Assembly (NCBI RefSeq): GCF_030435805.1
Contig: NC_081298.1
Span: forward strand, 29,004,501 to 29,068,500
Direction: 5' to 3'
DNA length: 64,000 nucleotides
DNA from: Mustela lutreola
Lineage: Eukaryota > Chordata > Mammalia > Carnivora > Mustelidae
Shown: one piece after another, positions 52,003-62,028 of the stretch
How the letters are laid out: each line of letters begins with the position of its first letter
How positions within the stretch are numbered: the stretch's first letter is position 1
Translations under genes and position numbers: made by a program
Notes under the pieces: model-generated
Told to the model about the DNA's origin: nothing
What the model saw: the letters and a program-made list of their open reading frames with translations, nothing else
Database searches by the model: none

Positions 52003-52799
52003 GCCTCCGCGGCTAATGATGGGCTGCGGGGAGAGGCCACTAAGCCGCGCGCGGGCGGGGACTCAGGACAGGTTGGCCCCAAGGCCCGCCCCGGGATAAA
52101 TGAGACCTGGGCCGGCCCCTCCCGGGCTGCTCAGGGCTACCGAGGCGAGGTAGCGGCGGCAGAGCGGGACCCGTGGTGGCGTCTTGCCTCAGTCCCACCT
52201 GGCACCGGAGGCAGGGGGTCGCCAGCCCGCGGGCCACCAGGGCACCGAAGCTCTTCCCGCGCGGCGCCGCCCTGGGCCCCGCCACGTGCCCGCCACCGCC
52301 CCGCGCATGCGCGCGCCCGCTAGCGCCAATTACCCAGTCCCGGGGCGCCGCACCGTTCACCCACGCCCGGGGCAGGGCCGCGCACTGCGCGCCTTGCCCT
52401 CTGAGGGCCCCAGGCCAAGCCTCATGTTCCTCCGCCCCGGGACGCTAGTCGGTTCTGCACAGCCCGCGCCCGGCAGAACCCGTGCGTCCCGGTTAGCCGT
52501 CGGCGCGCAGCCCGGCGCCCAGCGCTCTCCATGCGTGCGTCGCGGCGGCCCCGACGGCGCCTCGGGCCTTGGCGCCCCGGGCGGCGACGCTCACAGCAGC
52601 CACTTCCGGTCACCCATGTCCCGCCCTGCGCGACCCCCGGCGCCCGAGGGGACAGGAAGGCGGCGGGGTTGACCGCGACGGAGGGTGGGAGCCAGGGCCG
52701 AGCCCACCCGGGCGGGCACGAGGCCCGGGTGTGGGCGGGGGCGCGGCGGCGGCCGAATGTAGCTGCCCACACTGGTGATGGCCGTGGCGGCAGCCTCGC

Positions 52800-52807
52800 C
52801 ACGTGAC
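52800..52807 (+). promoter_or_regulatory. VPS16: CACGTGAC E-box / CLEAR-like motif upstream of VPS16
   Basis: CACGTGAC matches eight of the ten bases of the palindromic CLEAR element (GTCACGTGAC) bound by TFEB-family factors, and is also a USF/MYC E-box. It lies 89 bp before the VPS16 ATG. Confidence 0.5.
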
Positions 52808-52895
52808 CCGGACGGGCGGAAGCGGAAGTGCCGGTCCGGAGCCCGTGCTAGGCGGGTGTCCCCTCGGCGCTTCCCAGCCACCACCTGCACCAGCC

Positions 52896-52948
52896 ATGGA
52901 CTGCTACACGGCGAACTGGAACCCGCTTGGGGACTCTGCCTTTTACCG
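52896..52948 (+). CDS. VPS16: VPS16 first coding exon (gene continues beyond the window)
   Basis: Core subunit of the HOPS and CORVET complexes, which tether endosomes, lysosomes and autophagosomes. Only the start is here: ATG at 52896 encodes [17 protein letters not shown] plus two bases of an arginine codon, then donor CCG|GTGAGC at 52949. The 17 residues match the VPS16 N-terminus as I know it, and the position next to PCED1A agrees with human synteny. No further exon was recognised up to 64000, so intron 1 is at least 11 kb. Confidence 0.95.
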
Positions 52949-53460
52949 GTGAGCCGTCCCGCCCTCCTGCCCACCGCCCGGCATACCCCGCTCGCCCGCT
53001 GGCTTGAGTCTTCGGGCGGAGCCAGCAGCGCGCGCCCTCGTCACTGTGGTCGCTGGGGTCCGCCCCTCGCGGGCTCCCCCGCAGCGTCTACCGCTGAACG
53101 CACGGCCGCCTAATGGCCTGGGGGCCGAGCCTTCCCCAGCTCCAGGAAGGAAACTGAGGCAGTCACATCACGGTCACACGAGTAGGGGCAGAGAGAGCCC
53201 AAAGCTGAAGCTGAGATCTGTCAGCCTCCGGAAGGATGCTCAGATCACGTTTGAGGGAGACGGCCTGTGGGTGACAGCGAGTGTCCAGTCTCCTGTGGGG
53301 AAGTGCTGCCAAAGTTAGACTACAGTGGCGCTCCGCGGGAGGCGGGATCGCACGGTGGGCGGGGTAACAGCAAACTGGGAGAGAGGGGCGAATCCAGGGG
53401 TAGGGCCTGTGAGGACGCTTAGCTTGGGGTAACCCTCTCACGGGAGTCGTAGAGTCCTAA

Positions 53461-53523
53461 ACTATATATAGATATATATATATATATCCTAAACTATATA
53501 CACACACACACACACACACACAC
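53461..53523. repeat. (TA)n and (CA)n microsatellite
   Basis: TATATATA run, a repeated 'cctaaactata', then about eleven CA units at the tail of the adjacent SINE. Confidence 0.9.
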
Positions 53524-53702
53524 ATTTATTTATTTGACAGAGAGAGAGAGGAAGAGAGGGAACACAAGCAGGGGGAGTGGAAGAGGGAGAAGCAGGCCTC
53601 TCGCTAAGCAGGAAACCCGATGCGGGGCTCTATCCTAGGACCCTGGAACCATAACCTGAGCCAAAGGCAGAAGCTCAACGGCTGAGCCACCCAGGGGCGC
53701 CG
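53524..53702 (-). mobile_element. Can-SINE, minus strand
   Basis: 'atttatttatttgacagaga', GAGAG block, head 'ctgagccacccaggggcgcc'. The flanking CCTAAACTAT and CCCAAACTAT are a probable target duplication. Confidence 0.88.
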
Positions 53703-54009
53703 AGCCCCAAACTATTGATGTGAAGTGTAAACCGATCACATTATTACCCTGATAGGTAATAATAGGACTTTTCAGCGGCGCCACTTTTTTGTGGGGTAAA
53801 ATACAAACTCCTATTGGAACATCTGTAAGTCAGTCTCTGTTTATCTCCAGCGCCGTCTGCCCCTCTCCTACCCAAGTCTTGTATTCCAGTTGCACAGAAT
53901 TACAGAACCCCAATACACCACGATGTTTCATGGCTTTCCATGTTTGCATCCAGCCTGCAGTTACTTCTCTGGGTACTGCCATTGGTCTTTTTATCTCACT
54001 GGAAAATTT

Positions 54010-54265
54010 TTGCTCATCTTTCAGGGCTTAGTTCAAGGGTTCTTTCTGAAACCTTCCCTGATCCAGTCCCAGTAGAGTCAGCTGACTTTCCTTTAGGTCT
54101 CTCTGGCCGGTGTTGCTGTCTGTTATGGAAGGCGCAGTAGGGCAATATTTGCATGTGGTTTCTTTTGCTAAACTAAGTTCCTTGAGGGCCAACATTCTGT
54201 TTATCTCTGTCCAGTGCTCATAGAACAGTGCCTGTTATATAGTACTTGCCCAATAAAGTTTTAAA
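54010..54265 (+). repeat. L2 LINE 3' end
   Basis: 'catctttcagggcttagttc', 'gaaaccttccctgatccagt', 'ccttgagggccaacattctg' and 'tagaacagtgcctgttatat' follow L2 in order. Confidence 0.75.
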
Positions 54266-54854
54266 AATACTTTAGTGATTTCAACTAAAGGTCATGAAGA
54301 TACTGTGTTGGGGTCATATTTCAACACAAAGTACTCTTGTGTTAGTGAAACTGTATGGCGATTTTTAGAGATCCTTTGCATTTATTGTTTATTTGTAATT
54401 CTTCTGTCTTATAAATGTGCCTATGAAATATGCAATATGAAAATGCAGAAATTTAATTTAAAAAGCAGTAAAGTCCGTAGGAAATAACAATGATTTCAAC
54501 TGTTTTTGCAGAGAAGGTATATCAGACAAAAGTAGCCACGTAACTTAGTGTTTCGTACATCATACACTTTAAAAAATATTAACTCGTATTATTTTGGAAA
54601 ATACATGTGACCACACAGGTTTGTTAAATCAGAGAATGCTGAAGACAATGACCTCATTACCACAGAGCTCCTCTTTATCACATGCAGTCTTAGCTTTATT
54701 GGTATACCAGGAAAGATTTAAATGAGTGTAAGTGTGGAATGCCTGCTGTAGACATGACCTGTCTGGGTAGCCTCCCCTTACCTGTGCTGTGCTGCCAGAA
54801 AGAGTAGAAGTCTAAGCCTTGCTCTGGAGGATATATGACTTTTGCTGACAGAGG

Positions 54855-55035
54855 GACTGTGTACTAGACACTATGTTAAGTATTTTATATGTATTAACTT
54901 GTTTGTTTCAAGACCCTATGAGGTATGTGTCATTAGCCCCATCTTCCTGAGGCACAGAGAGGTTAGGTGGCCAGGTCACCAGGTAAGTGGTGGAGCCAGG
55001 CTTTGAATCCGTTGTTCTTCTAGAACCTGTGTTAA
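54855..55035 (+). repeat. MIR SINE
   Basis: 'gacactatgttaagtatttt', 'accctatgaggtatgtgtca' and 'aggcacagagaggttaggtg' follow MIR in order. Confidence 0.8.
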
Positions 55036-56185
55036 AGCATAGAGGTTTTGGTTTTGGTTGTTGTTGTTGTTGTAAATCGGGAAACATACAGCATATTCTA
55101 ACTTCACCAGAGTGGAAATATTTTAAATGCAACTATTTAGTTTTATTCATATTTGTTCATAGCTTTATGGCAGGGCATGTTCCAATAAGTGAATGAATGA
55201 CTGATGTAAGTATTGCATTTTGAGTCCTGTCTGCAGGTCAGGATTCTTTTGTGATGTAAGTAATGTTCTGGAAAGCTCACTGAATTTGGGAAGGGAATGA
55301 GAGGGAATGGTTACTAGTTCTTATAGGAATCCAGAATTTAAGCCATTTTTCTCTTAAAACCCAACCTTGGATTAATCCTGTTAGTTAATTTTGCCCAACC
55401 CTGAATGTATATCAACCAATAAAAAGACATGGACTCTGTCTGCTCTCATAGAGCTTACAGCCAGCAGGAGACACAGTTGATAACCATTAATGACTTAGTA
55501 TTTATTTAATCATAATCAGTGTTAAGGAGAGATATAAGGTCCTAAGAGAGTATATATAGTAAGTAGACTGGGAGGTTAGAGGTAAGAAGACTTAATGAAA
55601 GAAACAATAATACCCTATCCAGGGAATGAGTAAATGGAGGTGCAGGGAGTGTGATGAAAGAAGCATATACAAAGGTCCTGAGGCAGGAAAGACTAGGACA
55701 CTCTCAATCTTCTAAACAGAGCCAGTGTGTTTGGATTGCCGGGAGTGTATGTGTATAAATAAGACCGTTTTGGAAGGAGCAAGCAAATATGGACACAAGG
55801 GTGGAATATGCCTGAGAGAAGTTGATGGTGGAGAGCACTGGGGCAGTGATGTTGGAAATAGAAAGGGATGCATCAGAGAAGTATTTAGGGGACAAAATTA
55901 AAGGAAATTGTGATGGGTTGCACTGGGTAGAAAGGAGGTAGAGCAAGAAATTGAGGATGACTGGGCTTTTGGCTTAAGACAAAAAAGGAAGAGTGAGTTT
56001 TGTGGGGAAAGGTTTACCTTGGTTTTGAACACATTGCTTCAGGTACTTTAGTAGAAACCTCCCTCACTGTAAGAGAAAGGAGACAAGATACATTATGTAC
56101 TCCTGAAACTCTTCTTAGAAGAGAGATTGACTATTTTAGTAGGGATTTTTTTTGGGGGGGAGGGGAGTAACATATAAACACAAAC

Positions 56186-56487
56186 TTTTTAAAAGATTTT
56201 ATTTTTAGGGCACCTGGGTGGCTTAGTGGCTTAAATCCTCTGCCTTCAGCTCAGGTCATAATCCCAGGGTCCTGGGATCAAGTCCCGCCTTGGGCTCTGC
56301 TTTCTTTCCTCTCTCTCTGCCTGCCTCTCTGCCTACTTGTGATCTCTGTCTGTCAAATAAATAAATAAAATCTTTAAAAAAATTAAAAAAAAAACCTTAA
56401 ATTATCTCTATACCCAACGTGGGGCTCAAACTTAAACTCCCAAAAGCAAGAATCACGTGTTCTACTGACTGAGCCAGCCAGGTGTCC
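56186..56487 (-). mobile_element. Short Can-SINE variant split by a long Can-SINE
   Basis: Tail 'aaaagattttattttt' at the left, then the head 'attatctctatacccaacgt' to 'gagccagccaggtgtccc' at 56400-56487. The plus-strand SINE 56208-56395 lies between them. Confidence 0.82.
56208..56395 (+). mobile_element. Can-SINE nested in short SINE, plus strand
   Basis: 'gggcacctgggtggcttagt' to AAATAAATAAATAAAATCTT with A tail. Confidence 0.92.
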
Positions 56488-56519
56488 CTAAACGTGAACA
56501 TTTAAAAAAACTGTGGTTA

Positions 56520-56710
56520 GGCGTCCCTGGGTGCCTCAGTCGGTTGGTCATCCGACTCTTGGTTTCAGCTTGGGCCATGATCTCAGATCGAGCCCCACGT
56601 CAGGCTCCCTGCTCACTGGGGAGTCTGCGTTCAATTCTCTCTCTCTGTCTCCCTCCCTCCCTCTATTCCTCCCCCTCAAAATAAAACATAAAAATAAGCT
56701 TTTAAAAAAT
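56520..56710 (+). mobile_element. Can-SINE, older subfamily, plus strand
   Basis: 'ggcgtccctgggtgcctcag', 'tcatccgactcttggtttca' and CT-rich block, tail 'aaaataaaacataaaaataa'. Confidence 0.85.
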
Positions 56711-56711
56711 T

Positions 56712-57327
56712 GTCGTTAAATATAATAACATAAAATTCACTACCTTAACCATTCTAAAGGATAGTCCAGGAGTGTTAAGTATATTCATGTTGTGCAATGA
56801 AATCTCCAGAACTTTCTCATCTTGCAAAATTGAAACTCTATATCCATGAGATAATAACTCCCCATGTTCCCCCTCCCCCAGCCCTGGTAGCGGCCATTCT
56901 GTTTTCCTTTTCTATGAATTTGACTACTGTAGATAGTTCATATAAGTGGAAGTGTAAAGTATTTGCCTCTTTGTGACTGGTTTATTTCACTTAGCATACT
57001 TTCCTGTCCTCAAGGCTTATTCATATGATAGCCTGTGTCAAAATTTCATTCCTTCTTATGGCTGAATAATATTCTCTTGTACATGTATAACATTTTATTT
57101 ATGCAGTCATTCATCAATGGATACTTGGGTTACTTCTATCTCATGGCTAGTATGAATGCTGCTATGAACATGGGTGTACAAATGTCCCTTTGAGACTATT
57201 TTCAGTTCTTTTGGATATATAACCTGAATAGAATTGCTGGATCACAGGTTATTCTGTGTTTATTTTTTTGAAGAACTATCAGACTCTTTTTTCCATGGCA
57301 AGCACACCATTTCAAATTCCAGCAACA
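56712..57327 (-). mobile_element. L1 3' region, old, minus strand
   Basis: 'aatttgactactgtagatag', 'gtgactggtttatttcactt', 'atgaatgctgctatgaacat' and 'atagaattgctggatcacag' are antisense L1M 3'-end phrases. It ends at the left border of the inverted duplication. Confidence 0.75.
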
Positions 57328-57519
57328 GGGCGCCTGGGTGACTCAGTGAGCTGGGCCTCTGCCTTCGGCTCAGGTCATGATCCCAGGGTCCTGGGATCGA
57401 GCCCCACATCAGGCTCTCTGCTCAGCAGGGAGCCTGCTTCCCCCCTCTTTCTCTGCCTGCCTCTCTGCCTACTTGTAATCTCTGTCAAATAAATAAATAA
57501 AATCTTTATAAATAAAGAA
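57328..57519 (+). mobile_element. Can-SINE, outer element of left arm
   Basis: 'gggcgcctgggtgactcagt' to AAATAAATAAATAAAATCTT. Its mirror is 58705-58889. Confidence 0.93.
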
Positions 57520-57530
57520 AGAAATACTAT

Positions 57531-57637
57531 GGGGGTGCCTGGCTCGCTTAACTGGTGGAGCGTGCAACTATTGATCTCAGGGTTGTGAGTTTGAGCCCCA
57601 TGCTGGGTGTGGACATTACTTAAAAATAAAATCTTAA
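57531..57637 (+). mobile_element. Short Can-SINE variant, left arm
   Basis: 'gggggtgcctggctcgctta' to 'acttaaaaataaaatcttaa'. Its mirror is 58573-58687, with a handful of differences. Confidence 0.9.
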
Positions 57638-57862
57638 GGGACGCCTGGGTGGCTCAGTTGGTTAAGCAGCTGCCTTCGGCTCAGGTCATGATCCCAGCGT
57701 CCTGGGATCAAGTCCCACATCGGGCTCCTTGCTCGGCCGGGAGCCTGCTTCTCCCTCTGCCTCTGCTGCCACTCTGTCTGCCTGTGCTCGCTTGCACATG
57801 CTCTCTCTCTCTCTCTCTCTCTGGCAAATAAATAAAATCTTTGGAAAAAATAAAAAATAAAA
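57638..57862 (+). mobile_element. Can-SINE inserted only in left arm
   Basis: 'gggacgcctgggtggctcag' to the A-rich tail. Perfect 15-bp target duplication AAAATAAAATCTTAA at 57623-57637 and 57863-57877; absent at the mirror site. Confidence 0.95.
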
Positions 57863-58130
57863 AAAATAAAATCTTAAAATACTACACTGAAAAGAAATTT
57901 TAAAAAATAAATAAAAATTTTTTAAAAAGTACTATTAAAGAGCTCCTGTACATTGTCGCTGGAATTTTTCTCTGCCTACTTGTGATCTCTCTCTCTCCTT
58001 GTCAAATAAATAAATAAAATCTTAAAAAAAAATCCTTAAAAAAAAAATTCCAGCGATAATGTGCAGGAGCTCTTTAGTAGTATTTTTTTTTAATTTTTAT
58101 TTATTTTTTTAGATTTCTTTTCAGTGTAGT

Positions 58131-58564
58131 TTTTTTTTTTTTTTTTTTAAAGATTTTATTTATTTGAGGGACGCCTAGGTGGCTCAGTTGGTTAAGCAGC
58201 TGCCTTCGGCTCAGGTCATGATCCCATTGTCCTGGGATCAAGTCCCACATCGGGCTCCTTGCTCGGCAGGGAGCTTGCTTCTACCTCTGCTTCTGCCTGT
58301 CATTCTGTCTGCCTGTGCTCGCTCTCTCTACCTTTCTCTCTCTGATAAATAAATAAAATCTTTTAAAAAATTATTAAAAAACAAGATTTTATTTATTTGA
58401 CAGAGAGAGATCACAAGTAGGCAGAGAGGCAGACAGAGAGAGAGGAAGGGAAGCAGGCTCCCCACCGAGCAGAGAGCCCAATGCGGGGCTTGATCCCAGG
58501 ACGCTGGGATCATGACCTGAGCCAAAAGCAGAGGCTTTAACCCACTGAGCCACCCAGGCGCCCC
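58131..58564 (-). mobile_element. Can-SINE inserted only in right arm, itself split by another SINE
   Basis: T tail 58131-58150 and body 58384-58564, ending 'ccacccaggcgcccc'. Target duplication CAGTGTAGT at 58122-58130 and 58564-58572 (one base shared with the element end). Confidence 0.92.
58168..58383 (+). mobile_element. Can-SINE nested in the right-arm SINE tail
   Basis: 'gggacgcctaggtggctcag' to AAATAAATAAAATCTTTTAA and A-rich tail. Perfect 17-bp target duplication AGATTTTATTTATTTGA at 58151-58167 and 58384-58400. Confidence 0.95.
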
Positions 58565-58572
58565 AGTGTAGT

Positions 58573-58687
58573 ATTTTTTTTTAAGATTTTATTTTTAAGT
58601 AATGTCCACACCCAGCATGGGGCTCAAACTCACAACCCTGAGATCAATAGTTGCATGCTCCACCAGTTAAGTGAGCCAGGCGCCCCC
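58573..58687 (-). mobile_element. Short Can-SINE variant, right arm
   Basis: 'aagattttatttttaagtaa' to 'gtgagccaggcgcccc'; mirror of 57531-57637. Confidence 0.9.
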
Positions 58688-58704
58688 ATAGTATTTATTT
58701 ATTT

Positions 58705-58889
58705 ATAAAGATTTTATTTATTTATTTGACAGAGATCACAAGTAGGCAGAGAGGCAGGCAGAGAGAGAGAGGGGGGAAGCAGGCTCCCTGCTGAGCAGAG
58801 AGCTTGATGTAGGGCTCGATCCGAAGACCCTGGGATCATGACCTGAGCCGAAGGTAGAGGCTTAACCCACTGAGCCACCCAGGTGCCCC
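58705..58889 (-). mobile_element. Can-SINE, outer element of right arm
   Basis: 'aaagattttatttatttatt' to 'gccacccaggtgcccc'; mirror of 57328-57519. Confidence 0.92.
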
Positions 58890-60973
58890 ATAGAGTATTT
58901 ATTTTTGAGGCAAATTGGAGTCAAAGGATTTCAGGGGTGCTGATGAACTCTCTTGGGCTTTAGGATTTGGAATAGATTATTCCCCAAGGCTAGACCTGAT
59001 GTGCCTCTTCCACCCCAGTGGTCCAGTAGTCCAGCTTAGACCCTGGAGGCAAAGGCTGGAGATCACCTATTTTCACGCAAGGGCTCTGCTTGCGCTGCAG
59101 CAGAACGTACTTTTCCAGAAGTTCAGCTCCACAGCCACAGGGATTTCTTCAGTGTCTGAAGGGAGGGATGGAGAGGGGAGGGGCTAGAACCGAGACTACG
59201 AGGACTGCTAGGTTTAGTGATTTCCTGGTATTGGAATTCAGGGTCCGTTTACTGCTGCTGAGATTTCCACTTCCAGGAACTGGGAGTAGAGGAGGAAACT
59301 GTGACTGGTCTTCCTCATTGAACGTATGGCTGTCCTTACAAGAGTCCCTACCCCTAGGCTCTAATGAGAGGCCACCCTCCCTGTTGCCCTCCACTCTGCC
59401 TCTGCAGACCCAGTGCCACCCTTTAGGCACAGCCTGAGTCACCCAACTGTCCCTGAGAAGCTTTCTTTACCTCCAAGACCTGGAGAGGTAGTCCGTGTTT
59501 TGTTGCTCTTCACTACTCCTGGCCCCCTTGGGAGGGGCTCTGCCTCCTTCCCAGCCAGGTCTGTGTTGCTGCCATCCTCCTGAACCACATCCCTGGCCAA
59601 CTGTTGGGACAGCCTCCTGTGCATCCCTGCTCTTTCCAGAGTGATTTAAGGGCCCACCTGGCTTCAGGGTTCCTTGAGCTCTACTCGAGTGATTTTATCT
59701 ACATCAGCCACCCTCCACCCGGCGCCTGTGCTCTTCCAGAATTGCTTTGCCTCGGAAGCATTCAATTCAGGCAGCCCCCATCCGACCGTAGGCTCCTGTC
59801 CTCACTGGTACTCTGATACCTCCTGATCCACCTGTCCTTGGACCTCACCGGGATCCCCATCCCTGGAACCCTTTGTTCTCTTCGTATGTACGAGCAGAGC
59901 CCCCTTCTATAAATGTGTCCCTCCCTGTCCAGCTTGGAGTACAGCTGCAGTCAGTCATTTCAGTTTCTTGTCTTTTCCTTGACAACCTTGTTCCTTTGTC
60001 CTTCGGTTACTCCTGCCTGAGACAGAGCCACCTCCCAGTGTGCCAGCCACTCACCATCTCCACCTGTGCTTAGGCTGCTGCTCACTGCTGCCGGGCAGCC
60101 CACACACAGGTAGTTGGGACGACAGCAACTCGATGCCCCCCAGCCTCAGCTGGGCCCTCTTAGTCTTTTTTTGGGGGGGGTTCAGCCTACGCTTATCGCA
60201 AGGGCTCTGCTTTTCCTTTTAAAAGATTACACAAAGAAACAACGAAGTTAACTTGGAAATACTGAAAATCATAGTCTCCTTGGCCCCTTCTCTCAACAGC
60301 TGACTTTGCCTCGTGCTTCTGAGAGAACTGGAAGTCTGCATAGAAGGGCCTAGGCTTCCCGCTACCAAACCTGACCCAGTGAGGAGCTGTGCTTCTGTCC
60401 CCCTGTCCTCCCAGAAACCACACCCTCCCTCAGTCACAGTGTTTCTCCACCTGTTGTCCAGGACCCCTTGCTCAGAATCACCTGAGATGCTGGCTATGCA
60501 AAGCTTCCATGGTCAGACATACTCCCTTATCTCTGGGATGGGTCCTAGAAATTTGATCTGTATCTCCCTGTCCTAACAAAAAATAAACTCCCCCATTCCA
60601 CAGGTCCCTCCTTGTCACCGCATCCTTTTCTGCTCATTCCAGCCAACGGTCGATAGACCACCATCTGCATTTCCTTCTGTTTTCTCTCTTCCTACTAATC
60701 ATTCACTCTGGTCCGAGCACCTTGTTCTTAGTGACATTCTGTCACTTGAGTGGACAGATCTCAGGCCTCATCTGAACTTCATTCCCTGGAACACTGGAGA
60801 ATCGTAAGTGCTCACTTCTTTCTTGGGAATTGAATTTAACCTTTTACTAGGGACATCTTCAGGCATACAAAAAGTACAGCATCACCACCTGGGCTTAAAA
60901 ATTGTTGTTGTGTTGCAGTGTTTGCTTCAGTACTTTGGAGGTTAAAATATTTTATTAAGAAAAAGTTCAAATG

Positions 60974-61182
60974 GGGGCACCTGAGTGGCTCACTGGGTTA
61001 GAGCCTCTGCCTTCGGCTCAGGTCATGATCCGGGGGTCTTGGGATTGAGCCCCAGGGTCTTGGGATCAAGCCCCGCATCGGGCTTTCTGCTCAGTGGGGT
61101 GCCTGATTCCTCCTCCCCTCTGCCAGCCTCTCTGCCTACATGTGATCTCTGTCTGTCAAATAAATAAAATCTCTAAAAGAAA
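60974..61182 (+). mobile_element. Can-SINE with internal 21-bp tandem duplication
   Basis: 'gggggcacctgagtggctca' to AAATAAATAAAATCTCTAAA. Two adjacent copies of a 21-bp unit (61034-61054 and 61055-61075) span the tRNA-like B-box region. Confidence 0.93.
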
Positions 61183-61402
61183 TGTTAAACAGAGTAATTT
61201 AGCGGACACCCATGTACTTCTTCCTGAACTGCACTAAAGATCAATACTGTCATTTTCTTTTCATCTTTCCCTTCCCCCTCTCAGACACTTTTGGGACTAT
61301 CTAAAGCCAACTCCAAATACATCTTTTTATTTATTTATTTTTTTCAGATACATCTTTTTAATCAAATACTTTTTCTCTTGTATTTCTTTTTTTCTTTCTT
61401 TT

Positions 61403-61599
61403 TTTGTTTTTTTAAAGATTTAATTGGGAGAGAGAGAGAGAGCTGCAGGGCATGGGGGGTAGCAAGGGGGCAGAGGGGACGGGAGAGAGAGAAGCAGACT
61501 CTGCACTGAGTGTGATGTGGGGCTGATCCCAAGACCCTCAGATCATGACCTGAGTTGAAACCAAGAGTCTGATGCTCAACTGAGCCACCAAGGCACCCC
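61403..61599 (-). mobile_element. Can-SINE, older subfamily, minus strand
   Basis: 'tttaaagatttaattgggag', GAGAG block, 'ctgatcccaagaccctcaga', head 'caactgagccaccaaggcac'. Confidence 0.85.
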
Positions 61600-61627
61600 T
61601 TATGATTTATATTAAAGTAAATTTGCA

Positions 61628-61735
61628 GGGGCACCTGGCTGGCTTAGTTGGTAGAGCATGCAACTCTTGATTTTAGGATTATAAGTTAGAGCCCCATGTT
61701 GGGTGTGGAGATTACTTAAAAATAAAGTCTTTTAA
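61628..61735 (+). mobile_element. Short Can-SINE variant, plus strand
   Basis: 'ggggcacctggctggcttag' to 'gattacttaaaaataaagtc'. Confidence 0.85.
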
Positions 61736-62028
61736 AAAATTAAATTACAGACATAACATCAATATGTATTACTTTAAAAAACGATTTTTTCCTCTAAAAA
61801 CACAGTCTTTCCTATAAAACTTCAGGACTCTTTTACACCTAACAAAATTAACATTTAAAGTCATCTGACAACCGGTTCTTATTCAGACTTCTCCAGTTGT
61901 CTTCAAAGTGTCTTTTTATAACTGGTTTGTTCAAATCAAGACCCAAACCAGAATTACTTGTTTGCTTACCTCTTTTAACTAAGCCTCTTGTAAACTTGAA
62001 CATTATTGTCTCCACCCCCACCCCTACC

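Larger units (their letters stand above)
52020..53110. promoter_or_regulatory. Shared CpG-island promoter of PCED1A (-) and VPS16 (+)
   Basis: CpG-dense block between start codons 894 bp apart on opposite strands. Visible motifs: NRF1 palindrome GCGCATGCGC (52303-52312), E-box CACGTG (52283-52288), ETS sites CACTTCCGG (52601-52609, reverse) and GCGGAAGTG (52822-52830), and CACGTGAC (52800-52807). No TATA box is seen. Start sites cannot be fixed from sequence alone. Confidence 0.8.
57328..58890. repeat. VPS16: Large inverted duplication (two arms about a 73-bp spacer)
   Basis: Left arm 57328-57969, right arm 58043-58890. In order, the left arm holds SINE(+), short SINE(+), then a unique AT-rich block ending 'gagctcctgtacattgtcgc'. 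The right arm holds the mirror block starting 'gcgataatgtgcaggagctc', then short SINE(-), then SINE(-). Copy-specific text such as 'cttaactggtggagc' and 'gtgtggacattactt' is shared by both arms, as is the joint 'aaaatctttataaataaa'. Later SINEs lengthened each arm separately. The spacer holds a Can-SINE tail fragment ('gcctacttgtgatctctctc'). Confidence 0.88.

Noticed and set aside
57638-57862. tRNA gene from the tRNA-like A and B boxes
   Set aside because: This and all similar matches are heads of Can-SINEs, with CT-rich bodies and A-rich tails.
60460-60560. MER5-like fragment ('cagaatcacctgagatgctg')
   Set aside because: Only a short phrase matches; too little to support a transposon call.
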